From: Campylobacteraceae bacterium
Lineage (GTDB): Bacteria; Campylobacterota; Campylobacteria; Campylobacterales; Sulfurovaceae
NCBI GenBank assembly: GCA_027056485.1
Contig: JALUKQ010000042.1
Coordinates: forward strand, 1-36,892
Reading direction: 5' to 3'
DNA length: 36,892 nucleotides
The notes under the pieces were generated by a model. The model did no database searches. It had not been told where the DNA came from and saw only the letters and a program-made list of their open reading frames with translations. The position numbers were made by a program, and so were the translations under genes. Positions 1 through 8,247 of this stretch are shown piece after piece (the stretch's first letter is position 1; every line of letters begins with the position of its first letter).

Positions 1-2
1 AG

Positions 3-98
3 CTTAAAAAACTCACAAAAATACACCAAGGAATTACTAAGAGTTTGAAGTCTAAACTGATTGATGATTACTTGGTTAATTATAACAAAAAGCTATGA
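3..98 (+). other. C-terminal tail of an unidentified ORF cut by the window edge
   Basis: An open frame runs in from the left edge and stops at TGA 96-98, giving 31 codons ending in DDYLVNYNKKL. It is lysine-rich with no motif I recognise. It could be the end of a transposase or of an ordinary cytoplasmic protein, and chance is not excluded because the piece is short. Confidence 0.25.
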
Positions 99-105
99 TT
101 CAGCC

Positions 106-297
106 TCACAGATTTTTCATTACATCACAAATTTTAAAACTCTGCTCAAACAATATCTCTCCATTCTCTTTGACTTTTTTAATAAGGTTAGCATACTTAT
201 CGTAGATATAATTGATATGAAAATTATGAAATCCATCATACTCTTCTATTATTTGTCCATCTTTGTTATATTTAAAAGATTGCCGTACATCTACGCG
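106..297 (-). pseudogene. Start-less fragment of a decayed protein gene
   Basis: The minus strand has 63 sense codons between an in-frame stop (298-300) and a TGA (106-108). The product contains KYNKDGQIIEEYDGFHNF and ends KICDVMKNL. No ATG, GTG or TTG lies near its upstream end. The composition is protein-like, and the pattern of polar turns and aromatic residues faintly recalls YD/RHS-type repeats. I read it as the 3' remnant of a degraded gene, not a functional gene. A different 81-codon frame on the plus strand over the same bases is probably its shadow. Confidence 0.35.
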
Positions 298-358
298 TCA
301 ACCTAAGCCATAATTTACATAAAGTAGAAGCTTGCTTTTTTAAAAAAGATGGCAGTCT

Positions 359-500
359 GTAGGTCGGGTTGCCCTCATCCCGACACCAAGTGGCATAAAT
401 AAATATTTTATCGTTCAATATATATTTGCAAATTTTGTTTTGTTGTATCAAGTTTTCAATTTATGCATGTTTATGTCGGGATGAGGGCAACCCGACCTAC
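359..500. repeat. REPIN-like element: two GTAG REP palindromes head to head
   Basis: A perfect 27-bp inverted repeat occupies 359-385 and 474-500, separated by an 88-bp AT-rich spacer. Each arm starts at its outer end with GTAG followed by a palindrome (GTCGGG, a 10-base loop, CCCGAC). GTAG before a hairpin is the hallmark of REP sequences mobilised by RAYT transposases, and two inverted REPs define a REPIN. Homology extends weakly inward (ATTTATGC on both sides). Related palindromes lie at 9510-9535, 16802-16921, 17933-17958 and 33653-33677. No RAYT gene is in the window. Confidence 0.8.
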
Positions 501-650
501 GCCGTTTTCAACATAACCTTATATATAAGTAATACTCGAATTAGCTAAGGCTAGTCCTTCGTCTATCTAAGAACAAATCTAAGGCAAAATAATTTCATTA
601 AAATATGACATTTATTATGGTCAGGTACTTAAATCTTAAGTTGACGTATA

Positions 651-672
651 TGCAATGGCAATCGCACCCTAC
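651..672 (-). repeat. Degenerate GTAG REP-like sequence
   Basis: The minus strand reads GTAGGGTGCGATTGCC and continues ATTGCA. The GTAGGGTG head is the same as in the other REPs of the window, but the hairpin is imperfect (TGC/GCA plus AT pairs with mismatches). It lies just beside the structured repeat at 677-851. The stretch 501-650 between it and the REPIN holds no gene or other signal that I can see. Confidence 0.3.
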
Positions 673-676
673 AATT

Positions 677-851
677 TAAACACCATAAAATAGGCTTTTC
701 CTCCTACACAATCAAGACACAAATTGTTACTATAATTTTCACATGAGAGATATTTTTTTCTTCCTATTTTTTAGTATCTCTTCATAATGTCCCAACAAGT
801 TTCTACCTAATATTTTTTACTCGCCACAGCCAATTAGGCAAGGTAGGAACT
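677..851 (-). repeat. Structured intergenic repeat, copy 1 (possible RNA element)
   Basis: About 170 bp closely similar to 10904-11065 in the same orientation. Read on the minus strand it begins 6 bp after the NUDIX stop codon. It can fold as an outer stem (AAGTTCCTACCT with AGGTAGAAACTT, one mismatch), a GAGATA/TATCTC stem, and a TAGG/CCTA hairpin before TTTTA. The outer stem shows a compensatory change against copy 2 (CTACCT/AGGTAG here, CTACTT/AAGTAG there). It could be a 3'-UTR or non-coding RNA module, or a small non-autonomous mobile element. I cannot match it to a known RNA family. Confidence 0.7.
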
Positions 852-856
852 TTGAT

Positions 857-1699
857 TTATCGTCTTAATCCCTTAACAATCTCAATATAATCTTCATCTG
901 CAACACCAATATAGCCATGACGTACTAAAAAATCAATAATAACTAAGTTACAGTTGAGTTTAAACTCATTGGTCTCTCTAACTATTTTAGCTACTTTTTC
1001 AATGGGCATTAGATAAAACTCTTCGACCTCTCCATCGGTACAAACAGGTACAAAATCTTCACTTAACTCAAGGTCATAACAGTAGATAATATCCTCTTTA
1101 CCTCCTCTGTCATAATCATATTTGTAGGAGACCAATCCAACCTCTTTTGCTTTCATTGCTAGAGTTTCAGACATTCCTGCCTCTTCATAACACTCTTTTT
1201 TCAAGTTCTCCCAAGGCTCTAAGTCATAAGGTAGCCCACCAGCAACCAAATGGTCTAACTTTCCAGCTTCATAACCTTTGTTATAGGCACGTCGTCCTAT
1301 CCACATTTTCATTCCATCATCGGTCATGACATAAGCGTTTAGATGTTGCCCAAAAGAGAGTGTTCCTAACAGAGTAGAGATTCCACGGTCTATAAATGCT
1401 AAAGGCTTTGAGCCAATAGAGGTTAAAATAGGATAGTTCTCATTCATATAACGATTTATTACCTTATCTTCCAAAGCCTTTTTAGCAAAAGTGCTTAAAG
1501 CCTCTGTTCGCTCATCAAATGTTTTATATTGAGTTGCTAAGGTTATAGAGTCACCCTCACGAATAAAAACACCACTCTTTAAACAATAGGCTTCAACATC
1601 TTTTAAAATCTGTCCTACTCTTGTTCCCTCGAATACAAAAGGAGTCTTATTTGACTCCTCATACTGATTACACTCGTTTATTCTATCTATGTATGACAT
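857..1699 (-). CDS. NUDIX hydrolase with N-terminal DUF4743-like domain
   Basis: A 280-aa protein. Residues 1-115 resemble the DUF4743 domain that precedes NUDIX folds in thiamine-pyrophosphokinase-related fungal proteins and their bacterial homologues. From about residue 118 the NUDIX fold follows, with WIGRRAYNK and a NUDIX box GGLPYDLEPWENLKKECYEE. The KECYEE core carries the metal-binding glutamates. The first Glu of the consensus box is Leu, so the box is of a divergent type. The expected role is hydrolysis of a nucleoside-diphosphate-linked compound; the substrate is unknown. The start is well supported by AAGGAAAACA before ATG. It is the third gene of a TPR, small-protein, NUDIX run, 21 bp after the small gene, and is followed at once by the structured repeat. 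Confidence 0.85.
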   Translation of the reverse strand: MSYIDRINECNQYEESNKTPFVFEGTRVGQILKDVEAYCLKSGVFIREGDSITLATQYKTFDERTEALSTFAKKALEDKVINRYMNENYPILTSIGSKPLAFIDRGISTLLGTLSFGQHLNAYVMTDDGMKMWIGRRAYNKGYEAGKLDHLVAGGLPYDLEPWENLKKECYEEAGMSETLAMKAKEVGLVSYKYDYDRGGKEDIIYCYDLELSEDFVPVCTDGEVEEFYLMPIEKVAKIVRETNEFKLNCNLVIIDFLVRHGYIGVADEDYIEIVKGLRR

Positions 1700-1720
1700 T
1701 GTTTTCCTTTTTTATTTTAC

Positions 1721-1969
1721 TCATCTTCTTCCTTCTATTCCAAATAATATTTTTAACTTCACTCTATCTTTTCTACTAAAAGAGAACCCATCGTTAGAAG
1801 AGACCACAAAAACTCTCTTCCAAACCCAAAAACGAAAATATATTCCCTCTATTTTTTTAGGAATAATAAACTTAGGAACTCTATGCTCATACTTTCCTTT
1901 TTCTATCTCTGTATTGCAAAATGTGTCGTTTCCGTAGCCTAGTTCTGCGAATATTTTTGTTTGGTTCAT
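1721..1969 (-). CDS. Small conserved hypothetical protein (82 aa)
   Basis: The product starts MNQTKIFAELGYGNDTF, has a basic aromatic core (IYFRFWVWKRVFVVS) and ends with a lysine-rich tail. I recall similar short proteins of unknown function in Campylobacterota, but cannot assign a domain. There is no signal peptide or membrane helix. AAAGGG lies just upstream of the ATG. It sits 12 bp after the TPR gene and 21 bp before the NUDIX gene on the same strand, so the three probably form one transcript. A short basic protein beside a nucleotide hydrolase could be a cofactor or nucleic-acid binder, which is inference only. Confidence 0.65.
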   Translation of the reverse strand: MNQTKIFAELGYGNDTFCNTEIEKGKYEHRVPKFIIPKKIEGIYFRFWVWKRVFVVSSNDGFSFSRKDRVKLKILFGIEGRR

Positions 1970-1981
1970 TTTTTAACCCTT

Positions 1982-2665
1982 TTACAAATTCATCTTCTCA
2001 TTCAAATAACCATAAGTCTCAGAATCTAACTCAATAGCTCGTAAATAAGCTTTTTTCATCTCTTCCTGTTCCCCTAAAAGAGCATAGACATTTCCTAAAT
2101 GAAAATAATAATCCTCATAAGGGTCAAGTTTAATGGCTTTTTTATAAGACTCTATCGCCTTTGAGTACTCTTTTAACTCTTGATACGCAAGACCTATCTC
2201 ATCATAAAAATATTCATACTTATTACTATCAGGTTTAAACTCATTTGCTTTGTTATAGAACTCAATAGCTTTTAAGTACTCTTCTATGTCAAAATAGGCA
2301 TACCCTAAAGCACTATAAGTAGAGAAATTAGGCTTCATAAACTCCATCATCTTCTCATAAAATGCTATAACTTTTAACGCTTCTTCTCTTTCTCTATAAA
2401 AATCTCCTAAAACATGATAAAGTTTTTCTAGCTCATCATAAAAACTACTATCATTAGGTCTATTTTCAATTGCCTTTTTATAAGTTTCCATAGCTTTTGA
2501 ATACTCATCTAACTCTGTATACTCTATAGCGTTTCTTGGAACATCATTATTATTATTATTATCTAATTTTGCTTTTTTGAAATATTTTATAGCTTCATTA
2601 AACTCTTCTGTTTTTAAGAAAGTGTATGCTCTTTTTGTATTATCTTTTTCTCTTTTTTCTACCAT
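1982..2665 (-). CDS. TPR-repeat protein
   Basis: About 227 aa from the ATG at 2665, which has a good AAAGGA site. An upstream in-frame ATG at 2722 lacks one and would add 19 unlikely residues. At least four TPR units are visible, with motifs such as EFNEAIKYFKKA, EYSKAMETYKKAIENRPND, EYLKAIEFYNKANEFKPD and EYSKAIESYKKAIKLDP. There is no signal peptide or catalytic domain, so it should be a cytoplasmic protein-interaction scaffold. A five-unit ATT trinucleotide run (2546-2560) encodes a stretch of Asn; slippage there would change length without a frameshift. The gene heads the small-protein/NUDIX run. The 159-bp gap to the ParB-like gene upstream shows no recognisable signal. Confidence 0.8.
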   Translation of the reverse strand: MVEKREKDNTKRAYTFLKTEEFNEAIKYFKKAKLDNNNNNDVPRNAIEYTELDEYSKAMETYKKAIENRPNDSSFYDELEKLYHVLGDFYREREEALKVIAFYEKMMEFMKPNFSTYSALGYAYFDIEEYLKAIEFYNKANEFKPDSNKYEYFYDEIGLAYQELKEYSKAIESYKKAIKLDPYEDYYFHLGNVYALLGEQEEMKKAYLRAIELDSETYGYLNEKMNL

Positions 2666-2824
2666 CTTTTTTCCTTTTATTTTAAAACTATAGCCAACAC
2701 ATCCATTAATAAATATAAACAACTTTTCCCCTCAAAAACTACTTTTTAGCATAAATGGAGGAATTTTATGAGAAATTTCGAGGAAAATATTAGAATTAAG
2801 GGGAATTTTCTATTTTTAATAATA

Positions 2825-3667
2825 TTACCACTCACTCTCTTCTTCAAGATGTTTTTCCATATGTTCAATCTGCCAAGGGTAAAGGTGTGGTCTTAACTCT
2901 TCAATATCAAAATTCCAAAAAGTCGGACACTCCATTTCATCTTCCCAATTAGTTGGTTCAGCTGTGTCATAAGGAGGATTAATATATCTCTGCCACAGTT
3001 TCCTAGAATCTTTTATAACCCTAGCAACAGGTGGAGCAATACCTAACTCTTGATATGCCATAAGTTTATGATGTCCATCTAAGAGATAATTTTCAGATAC
3101 ATAGTCGTTAATTGGGTCATAATCATCTCTATATACAAGAACAAAAGGTCTTTTTCCTGCTTTTATCTCTTTTTTAAAATATCTTATTCTCTTACTATTT
3201 AACTTCTCTGTTGGTTGTGTCGCAATAAAACAATCTTCACTATAAGAATAAAAACCATACGTTGTTTTATCAATTAGTTCCATTCCTTCTACATTCCCAC
3301 CATACCTCTCTTTTGTTTTAACATTAAGCAGGTCTATAGAAGTGTCTGTATAAAAACTCCAATCTTGAGTTGCAGTATAATACTCCAAAACATAATCACC
3401 ATTTTCAAAGATTTTCCATAAAGGAGAGAGTAACTTTTCTAATCCTTCAATATCATGACTATAATCTTTATAGATAGCCTCTTGATAGAGAGCTAAAAAC
3501 TCATCACGATACTCCTGACTATAAGGAAGTAGCACTATATAGTTACCAATTGAACCTGCACAATCGCCCCAAATAAGACTAAGAGGTCTTTTGTAAACAA
3601 GATAATCTCCTAAATGACTAGCTTTAATAGTTAAAATTCCTTGACCGTTTTCTATTTTGAAATTCAT
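2825..3667 (-). CDS. Hypothetical protein with ParB/sulfiredoxin-like motif
   Basis: 280 aa from the ATG at 3667, chosen because AGAGG lies just before it. A longer frame to 3721 runs through the promoter. The first ~190 residues match nothing I know. Residues ~190-235 read LLDGHHKLMAYQELGIAPPV, the DGHHR/K-x-x-A signature of the ParB/sulfiredoxin-like fold seen in ParB N-domains and in Ser kinase or nuclease relatives. The tail is acidic. The fold suggests nucleotide binding or phosphotransfer, but catalytic function is unproven. Its promoter and leader are a near copy of those of the WD40 gene, so the two are probably co-regulated although transcribed separately. Confidence 0.7.
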   Translation of the reverse strand: MNFKIENGQGILTIKASHLGDYLVYKRPLSLIWGDCAGSIGNYIVLLPYSQEYRDEFLALYQEAIYKDYSHDIEGLEKLLSPLWKIFENGDYVLEYYTATQDWSFYTDTSIDLLNVKTKERYGGNVEGMELIDKTTYGFYSYSEDCFIATQPTEKLNSKRIRYFKKEIKAGKRPFVLVYRDDYDPINDYVSENYLLDGHHKLMAYQELGIAPPVARVIKDSRKLWQRYINPPYDTAEPTNWEDEMECPTFWNFDIEELRPHLYPWQIEHMEKHLEEESEW

Positions 3668-3691
3668 TTTTGCCTCTTTTCTATCTTCTCT

Positions 3692-3731
3692 AAGCACCAT
3701 TATAATACAATTAAACGACATATACAGTTGT
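3692..3731 (-). promoter_or_regulatory. Promoter and putative WYL operator of the ParB-like gene
   Basis: The minus strand has a TATAAT -10 box at 3704-3699. Upstream of it is an imperfect palindrome ACGAC-N7-GTTGT (3715-3731). The segment 3667-3731 closely matches 5626-5690 before the WD40 gene. The palindrome overlaps the expected -35 region, which suits a repressor site. Confidence 0.6.
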
Positions 3732-3760
3732 AATAGAAATTTTCTATCTTATCAAAAAAC

Positions 3761-5626
3761 CTAATCCTCCCTAGAAAATTCATTCACCTCAAAAATCACA
3801 CTATCCCCATTACAATAAACCTCTTTTTTCTCAAAAAGAAAATCTCCATCATCTCCTTTGTAGACCTTTTTGGCTTCAAAATCTCGAACAAACCAGTTAC
3901 CTCTTTGCCCTCCAATGTACTCTTGTTGTAAGGTATTGTCATTGATGTTCCAAACTTTAATTGTACCATCGGTTGAGCCTGATATAACCTCTCTGCCATC
4001 AGAGGTTGTAGCCAATGCTGTAATCATCTCTTTATGAGCTTCTATGGTTTGTATTACTTTTTCTTTTTTAATATCCCATACTAAAATTTTGCCATACCCT
4101 GTACCTACAACCACATACATCTCATTTGGACTCAATATAGCTTTAATAACACGCAATTCTTTCCCTGAAAGGCTTTCTAAAATAACTGACTCTCCACCAA
4201 TTTTTTCTAATTTAATAACATTTTCTAAAACTATTAGAGAGTAATTTTCACTCTTATCTTGCAAAAAGTTAAAACTTTTGATTATCTCATGTTTCGTATA
4301 AATTTTTTGTTCTTCTCTATCCCATACTCTTCCTTCATCAACTAGGTCTCTTATCCCAATATATCGATTGTCATTACTTATGGCTATATCTTCGACATAA
4401 TACTGACAATAGGAAAATGCATTGAGGTCTTTTTCGACTAAAAAACTTTCTACAAGTTGATGATTCTTTTTATCCCATACACGAATAACATTATCTAAAG
4501 AAAGAGAAACAAGATATTGTCCATCAGGACTTAATGCTAAGACTTCAACTCTCTCAGCATTTCCTCTTAAATCTTTAGACTCTTGTAGATGGCTTATATC
4601 CCATACATTTAGTTTGTCTTTTTGAGCAACAATACTTTTTCCATCCAAACTTATACCTATAAAATTTATCAGACCATAGCTATCTTCATTATTAATCGAA
4701 TAAATAGGCTTCTCATTTTTTATATCCCATATCTGTATAGATGAATAACCCTCACCACTATCACAACCTGAACCTGATATAATATAACATCCATCAGAAC
4801 TAATAACAACTGAGTGAATATCTCTTGCACCTACAAAACTTTTTATTAGAAGACCTGTCTCTAAATCCCATAAATTCAAACATATATATACATCATTAAA
4901 GCTACTTGAAGCACCTGAAACCATATATCTCCCATCTTGACTTATGGCTACAGAAGTTATATTTTCAGCATGATTAAAATCTACATATTTCAATTTCTTT
5001 TTCTCTCTGTTCCATATTTTGTAACTCTCTAACTCAGATTTAGAAAATATATAATCAGAATATTGCTCCTTTTTCAAAACGGTAGGAGCTAAACTACTTG
5101 GTAAAGCCCTAATAGATATATCACCTAAAGACATTGCCATATACTGTCTATAGTTAGCTTTTTTTTCAGATAAAATAATCTCACCTAGATTATAATGATA
5201 AAAAGAATAAAAAGAGTGATTCCATCTCCTATGTTCTTTATCTACTATAGTCATACTCTTTGGTATGAACACATAATGAGACTCCTCTCCCTCAATTAAA
5301 ATATCAGAACTATGTTCATCATATTTAGATGAATTAAAACTCTTCAAAAAAGCCTTATCTTTATGAGACAGTTTATCAATATTTTCAAAAACTTTAATAA
5401 CTCTTTCTTTCTTAACATTCCAAAGATGAATATCTCTATTATCTCTTGTCCAAAGATAATGACCATCTGAGGAAATTTTAAGTTCTTTTTCCCACTGTAG
5501 TATATGAAAATAACACGCTTCATACTTCTCTAAAGCCTCTCCACTTTTTACGCTTATGGGTTGTGGGATTATGACTGTAGATTTTATTTGAGATGTAGAA
5601 TTTTCTAATATTGTTTTATTTTTCAT
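3761..5626 (-). CDS. WD40 beta-propeller protein
   Basis: 621 aa from the ATG at 5626, which has AGAGGAAACA in front. The longer frame to 5680 would translate the promoter. Seven to nine WD40-type blades can be read, with endings such as IHLWNV, LNLWDL, IQIWDI, LNVWDI, IRVWDK, ILVWDI and IKVWNI, preceded by the typical SxDGRYxxSGS strand. There is no signal peptide, membrane helix or fused enzymatic domain, so it is probably a cytoplasmic scaffold. The divergent neighbour is a WYL-family regulator 27 bp from the shared palindrome region. WYL regulators often control stress or phage-defence loci; placing this locus among them is inference. Confidence 0.85.
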   Translation of the reverse strand: MKNKTILENSTSQIKSTVIIPQPISVKSGEALEKYEACYFHILQWEKELKISSDGHYLWTRDNRDIHLWNVKKERVIKVFENIDKLSHKDKAFLKSFNSSKYDEHSSDILIEGEESHYVFIPKSMTIVDKEHRRWNHSFYSFYHYNLGEIILSEKKANYRQYMAMSLGDISIRALPSSLAPTVLKKEQYSDYIFSKSELESYKIWNREKKKLKYVDFNHAENITSVAISQDGRYMVSGASSSFNDVYICLNLWDLETGLLIKSFVGARDIHSVVISSDGCYIISGSGCDSGEGYSSIQIWDIKNEKPIYSINNEDSYGLINFIGISLDGKSIVAQKDKLNVWDISHLQESKDLRGNAERVEVLALSPDGQYLVSLSLDNVIRVWDKKNHQLVESFLVEKDLNAFSYCQYYVEDIAISNDNRYIGIRDLVDEGRVWDREEQKIYTKHEIIKSFNFLQDKSENYSLIVLENVIKLEKIGGESVILESLSGKELRVIKAILSPNEMYVVVGTGYGKILVWDIKKEKVIQTIEAHKEMITALATTSDGREVISGSTDGTIKVWNINDNTLQQEYIGGQRGNWFVRDFEAKKVYKGDDGDFLFEKKEVYCNGDSVIFEVNEFSRED

Positions 5627-5657
5627 TGTTTCCTCTTTTCTATTTTTTCTAAGTGCC

Positions 5658-5690
5658 ATTGTAATATAATTAAACGACATATATAGTCGT
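5658..5690. promoter_or_regulatory. Divergent promoter with palindromic operator between WD40 and WYL genes
   Basis: The palindrome ACGAC-N7-GTCGT lies at 5674-5690. The WD40 side has a -10-like TACAAT (complement of 5658-5663) aligned with the TATAAT of the sister promoter at 3699-3704. The plus strand has TATAAT at 5665-5670, which would put the WYL transcript start inside the palindrome. This arrangement fits autorepression by the WYL protein. Confidence 0.6.
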
Positions 5691-5707
5691 AAAGGAATTT
5701 TTTACTC

Positions 5708-6628
5708 ATGAGCCAAAAATCAAGCCTATACCGAACCATAGAGATTCTAAAAGATTTAAATGAGGGTAAAAAACTCTGTATCAACACTCTTGCTAACTAC
5801 TATGATGTTGCTCCTCGTACCATTCAGCGTGACATTAAGCTCATTCGTGAAATCTTTGGTGACTTTCTCTCTAAAGAGGGTGACTGCTACCAAGGTCATA
5901 AAAAGGTACTACTTGATGAGTTGCTTCATGCGACTGATTTGATGACCTTAGCAAACATTACAAATCTGTTTGATATTACAAATAAGCAATCACTAATCTC
6001 TGTCAAGACCGATAAACTTATAAAAAACTCTATGTCTGTTTATGATTTTAAATCCAAACCATTTGAGATTATTAAAGATAAAGAGCTACTCAAAAAGCTA
6101 GAACATGCCATTAAGTTTAATAAAGAGTTATACATTGACTATAAAGCAAACAACAAAATAGTAGAGCGATATTTCTACCCATACCGAATTGTTTTTTTAA
6201 ATGAAAACTTCTATCTTGTAGGAGTAAATGTCTCTAAAAACTACTTTGAACCCTTGCGAATTGCCCTTATAAAAGATATTAACTACACTACAAAAGGGTT
6301 TCACAAAACAAAAGATATTGAGCAGTTCATAGACTCCATGCAAACCCCTTGGGCAAAATTTGGACTAAAAGAGAAAGTAGTAAAACTTCACATAAACTCC
6401 TGCATAGCCAAATATTTCAAACTCAAAAACTATCTTCCTACACAAAAAATACTCAAAGAGTTTGACAATGGAGATTTGGAATTAGAGTATAGAGTAACCG
6501 ATTTTAAAGAGGTTGAGGAGTTGATTATTAAGTGGTTACCCAATGTTAAAGTGTTGGAGCCTTTGGCTTTAAATGAGATGGTTCGTGAGGTGCTTTTTAG
6601 GAAGTTGGAGGGGACAGAGTTGACATAA
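5708..6628 (+). CDS. WYL-domain transcriptional regulator
   Basis: 306 aa. Residues ~5-60 form a winged helix-turn-helix of the DeoR/HTH_11 type (INTLANYYDVAPRTIQRDI is the recognition region). Residues ~130-200 form the WYL domain (LYIDYKANNKIVERYFYPYR, then FYLVGVN), followed by a WCX-like C-terminal extension. WYL domains sense nucleic-acid or nucleotide ligands and their proteins act as dimeric repressors or activators; BrxR/CapW-type members guard phage-defence loci. AAGGAA lies 11 bp before the ATG. Divergent from the WD40 gene with a palindrome in the shared promoter; a second copy of that site stands before the ParB-like gene. These two promoters are the likely targets. Confidence 0.9.
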   Translation: MSQKSSLYRTIEILKDLNEGKKLCINTLANYYDVAPRTIQRDIKLIREIFGDFLSKEGDCYQGHKKVLLDELLHATDLMTLANITNLFDITNKQSLISVKTDKLIKNSMSVYDFKSKPFEIIKDKELLKKLEHAIKFNKELYIDYKANNKIVERYFYPYRIVFLNENFYLVGVNVSKNYFEPLRIALIKDINYTTKGFHKTKDIEQFIDSMQTPWAKFGLKEKVVKLHINSCIAKYFKLKNYLPTQKILKEFDNGDLELEYRVTDFKEVEELIIKWLPNVKVLEPLALNEMVREVLFRKLEGTELT

Positions 6629-6691
6629 TTTTCATGAAAAATAATGATAGTTAGCAATCTCAATGATATAGCCTATAATTTTTATTTGTTT

Positions 6692-7975
6692 TTAATCAAA
6701 TGAAACCAGAGGCATCTCTTTCGCTACCTCTCTAAATTTACTAGCTCGGTTGAGTACAAACCTCAAAAGTTTTTCAATAAAAACAGACTCTTCTTTAGTC
6801 AACAAATCTTTCTCTATGACATCTTCTTCTAAAGTCTTAATAATCTTACTGCACTCACTAATCAAAACTTTTGATACTAATTTATGGTTCACTCCTACAT
6901 TATCAGAAAACTCTCGAAGCTGATAGGCAAACACTTCATTAGGGTTAAACTCATCACCATAAGCCATGGCTAGATTGTGGTCAAAGTCATACATCATTAC
7001 ACAGAGCATATCATAAAATGGTGTTGGTTTTATCCCTCGTTTATCTACAAAAAAAGAGAAGTTTTTACCATGAGCATCAGAGTTTCCAATAATTAAGTTA
7101 AACATAGCCCAATTAAGCAGTTCAAGTTGTGCAACAGCAGGAACAGAGCAAAACTTTGTACTCTCAAAAAGCTTTTTAAAACTTGTCCCCTCTCGAATAT
7201 GTGCAACATCACGCAAGTTACCAAAGTTCTGTTCATACTTATAGGTAGGTGGTAAGTTTAACATTTGACACCCATCTATAATATGCAATCGTTCTACAAA
7301 ATCATCTCTATAGACTCTATCAAATCGTTTAATTAAAAGTGTTGGGTACTCCCCAAACCTTTTAATCTCAACCTTTGCTACCTTGAGACCTATCTTTTTA
7401 GCAAGAGTCATACAAAAAAACTCATTGACCACGATGTGCAGATATTTTTTGGTCTGAAACTTCATAATATGCGTTGAGCTTAATCTTCCATCGCCTAAAC
7501 CAATCTTTTTATCTCTTACAATCACAGGTAATTTAGCTTGAACACCTGCTAAAGAGAGTCGAACTTTTTTATCCCATATCGCAATGCTTCTACTCTCTAG
7601 TTGTTCGATTCTATCACTTAACTCGGTAGGTGAAATCTCTCGAAAAATGGTTTCATTTTTCTCACTCTTGCTACCAAACATCAAAGCCCCTGCCGTATCA
7701 TAACCAATGGTGTTTACAATTGCAAAAGTATTGCTCTTAGCGATATGTGCAAAAGTAGCTATATCCTCTAACCCTTCCCCCTCAGGAATAAGATTTTCTA
7801 AAAATCGTTTAACCGTTGCAGAGCGATACTCTTTATTAAAGGGCAAATGAGGAGAGATAGCAAACCCACTCTCTATCCACTCTTTACAATACTCAAAAGA
7901 GTAGTTGTCATTCTCATCAAGAGAGACTTGACCTACAAGTTTATTTTGCATACTCACTTTTAAACTATTCATCAC
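6692..7975 (-). CDS. hipA: HipA-family serine/threonine kinase toxin
   Basis: 427 aa, the usual HipA length. An N-terminal HipA coupling domain (FLENLIPEGEGLEDIA) is followed by the kinase core: the P-loop-like SLAGVQAKLPV, IMKF with the ATP lysine, the catalytic loop NSDAHGKNFS (Asp and Asn present), and the metal-binding YDMLC in place of DFG. Known HipA proteins phosphorylate aminoacyl-tRNA synthetases or other translation targets and cause dormancy; the target here is unknown. The start overlaps the end of hipB by 11 bp, which suggests translational coupling. It converges with the WYL gene, 63 bp apart. All catalytic residues look intact. Confidence 0.93.
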   Translation of the reverse strand: MMNSLKVSMQNKLVGQVSLDENDNYSFEYCKEWIESGFAISPHLPFNKEYRSATVKRFLENLIPEGEGLEDIATFAHIAKSNTFAIVNTIGYDTAGALMFGSKSEKNETIFREISPTELSDRIEQLESRSIAIWDKKVRLSLAGVQAKLPVIVRDKKIGLGDGRLSSTHIMKFQTKKYLHIVVNEFFCMTLAKKIGLKVAKVEIKRFGEYPTLLIKRFDRVYRDDFVERLHIIDGCQMLNLPPTYKYEQNFGNLRDVAHIREGTSFKKLFESTKFCSVPAVAQLELLNWAMFNLIIGNSDAHGKNFSFFVDKRGIKPTPFYDMLCVMMYDFDHNLAMAYGDEFNPNEVFAYQLREFSDNVGVNHKLVSKVLISECSKIIKTLEEDVIEKDLLTKEESVFIEKLLRFVLNRASKFREVAKEMPLVSFD

Positions 7976-8231
7976 TATCCCAATCTTTCATATTCATCTC
8001 CATTCCTAAAGCTTCCATAATTTGTAGCAGAGTATTAAGTCTTACACCCTCAAAACCATTTTCTATTTTGTTTAGGGTATAGGCTGAAATATTGCAGAGC
8101 ATGGCACAATCAAGGGTGCTTAAGCCTTGTTGTGTTCTTCTTGCTTTTATGAACTTTCCTATGGTTTTTAGGGTTATGGGTTCGTTGAATGGCGGGGGTT
8201 GGGTTGGGGTTACTTTTTTTCCTTTTTGCAT
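7965..8231 (-). CDS. hipB: HipB-like XRE antitoxin
   Basis: 88 aa. A short proline-rich leader (TPTQPPPFNEP) precedes a helix-turn-helix of XRE type at ~22-80 (TIGKFIKARRTQQGLSTLDC ... LNKIENGFEGVRLNTLLQIM). It should bind its own promoter and neutralise HipA. The ribosome site is weak. The start is 16 bp after the stop of the metallo-beta-lactamase-fold gene and no promoter is visible in that gap, so the three genes are probably one operon and hipB may need read-through from upstream. Confidence 0.88.
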   Translation of the reverse strand: MQKGKKVTPTQPPPFNEPITLKTIGKFIKARRTQQGLSTLDCAMLCNISAYTLNKIENGFEGVRLNTLLQIMEALGMEMNMKDWDSDE

Positions 8232-8247
8232 AAGAATCTATCTTTAA

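Noticed and set aside
61-306. 81-codon plus-strand ORF at the left edge
   Set aside because: Low-complexity hydrophobic product, no ribosome site, and it overlaps a more protein-like minus-strand fragment.
677-851. Structured repeat as a Cas12a-type CRISPR repeat (GTTTCTAC resemblance)
   Set aside because: Only two copies ~10 kb apart, no spacers, no cas gene; resemblance is limited to a few bases.
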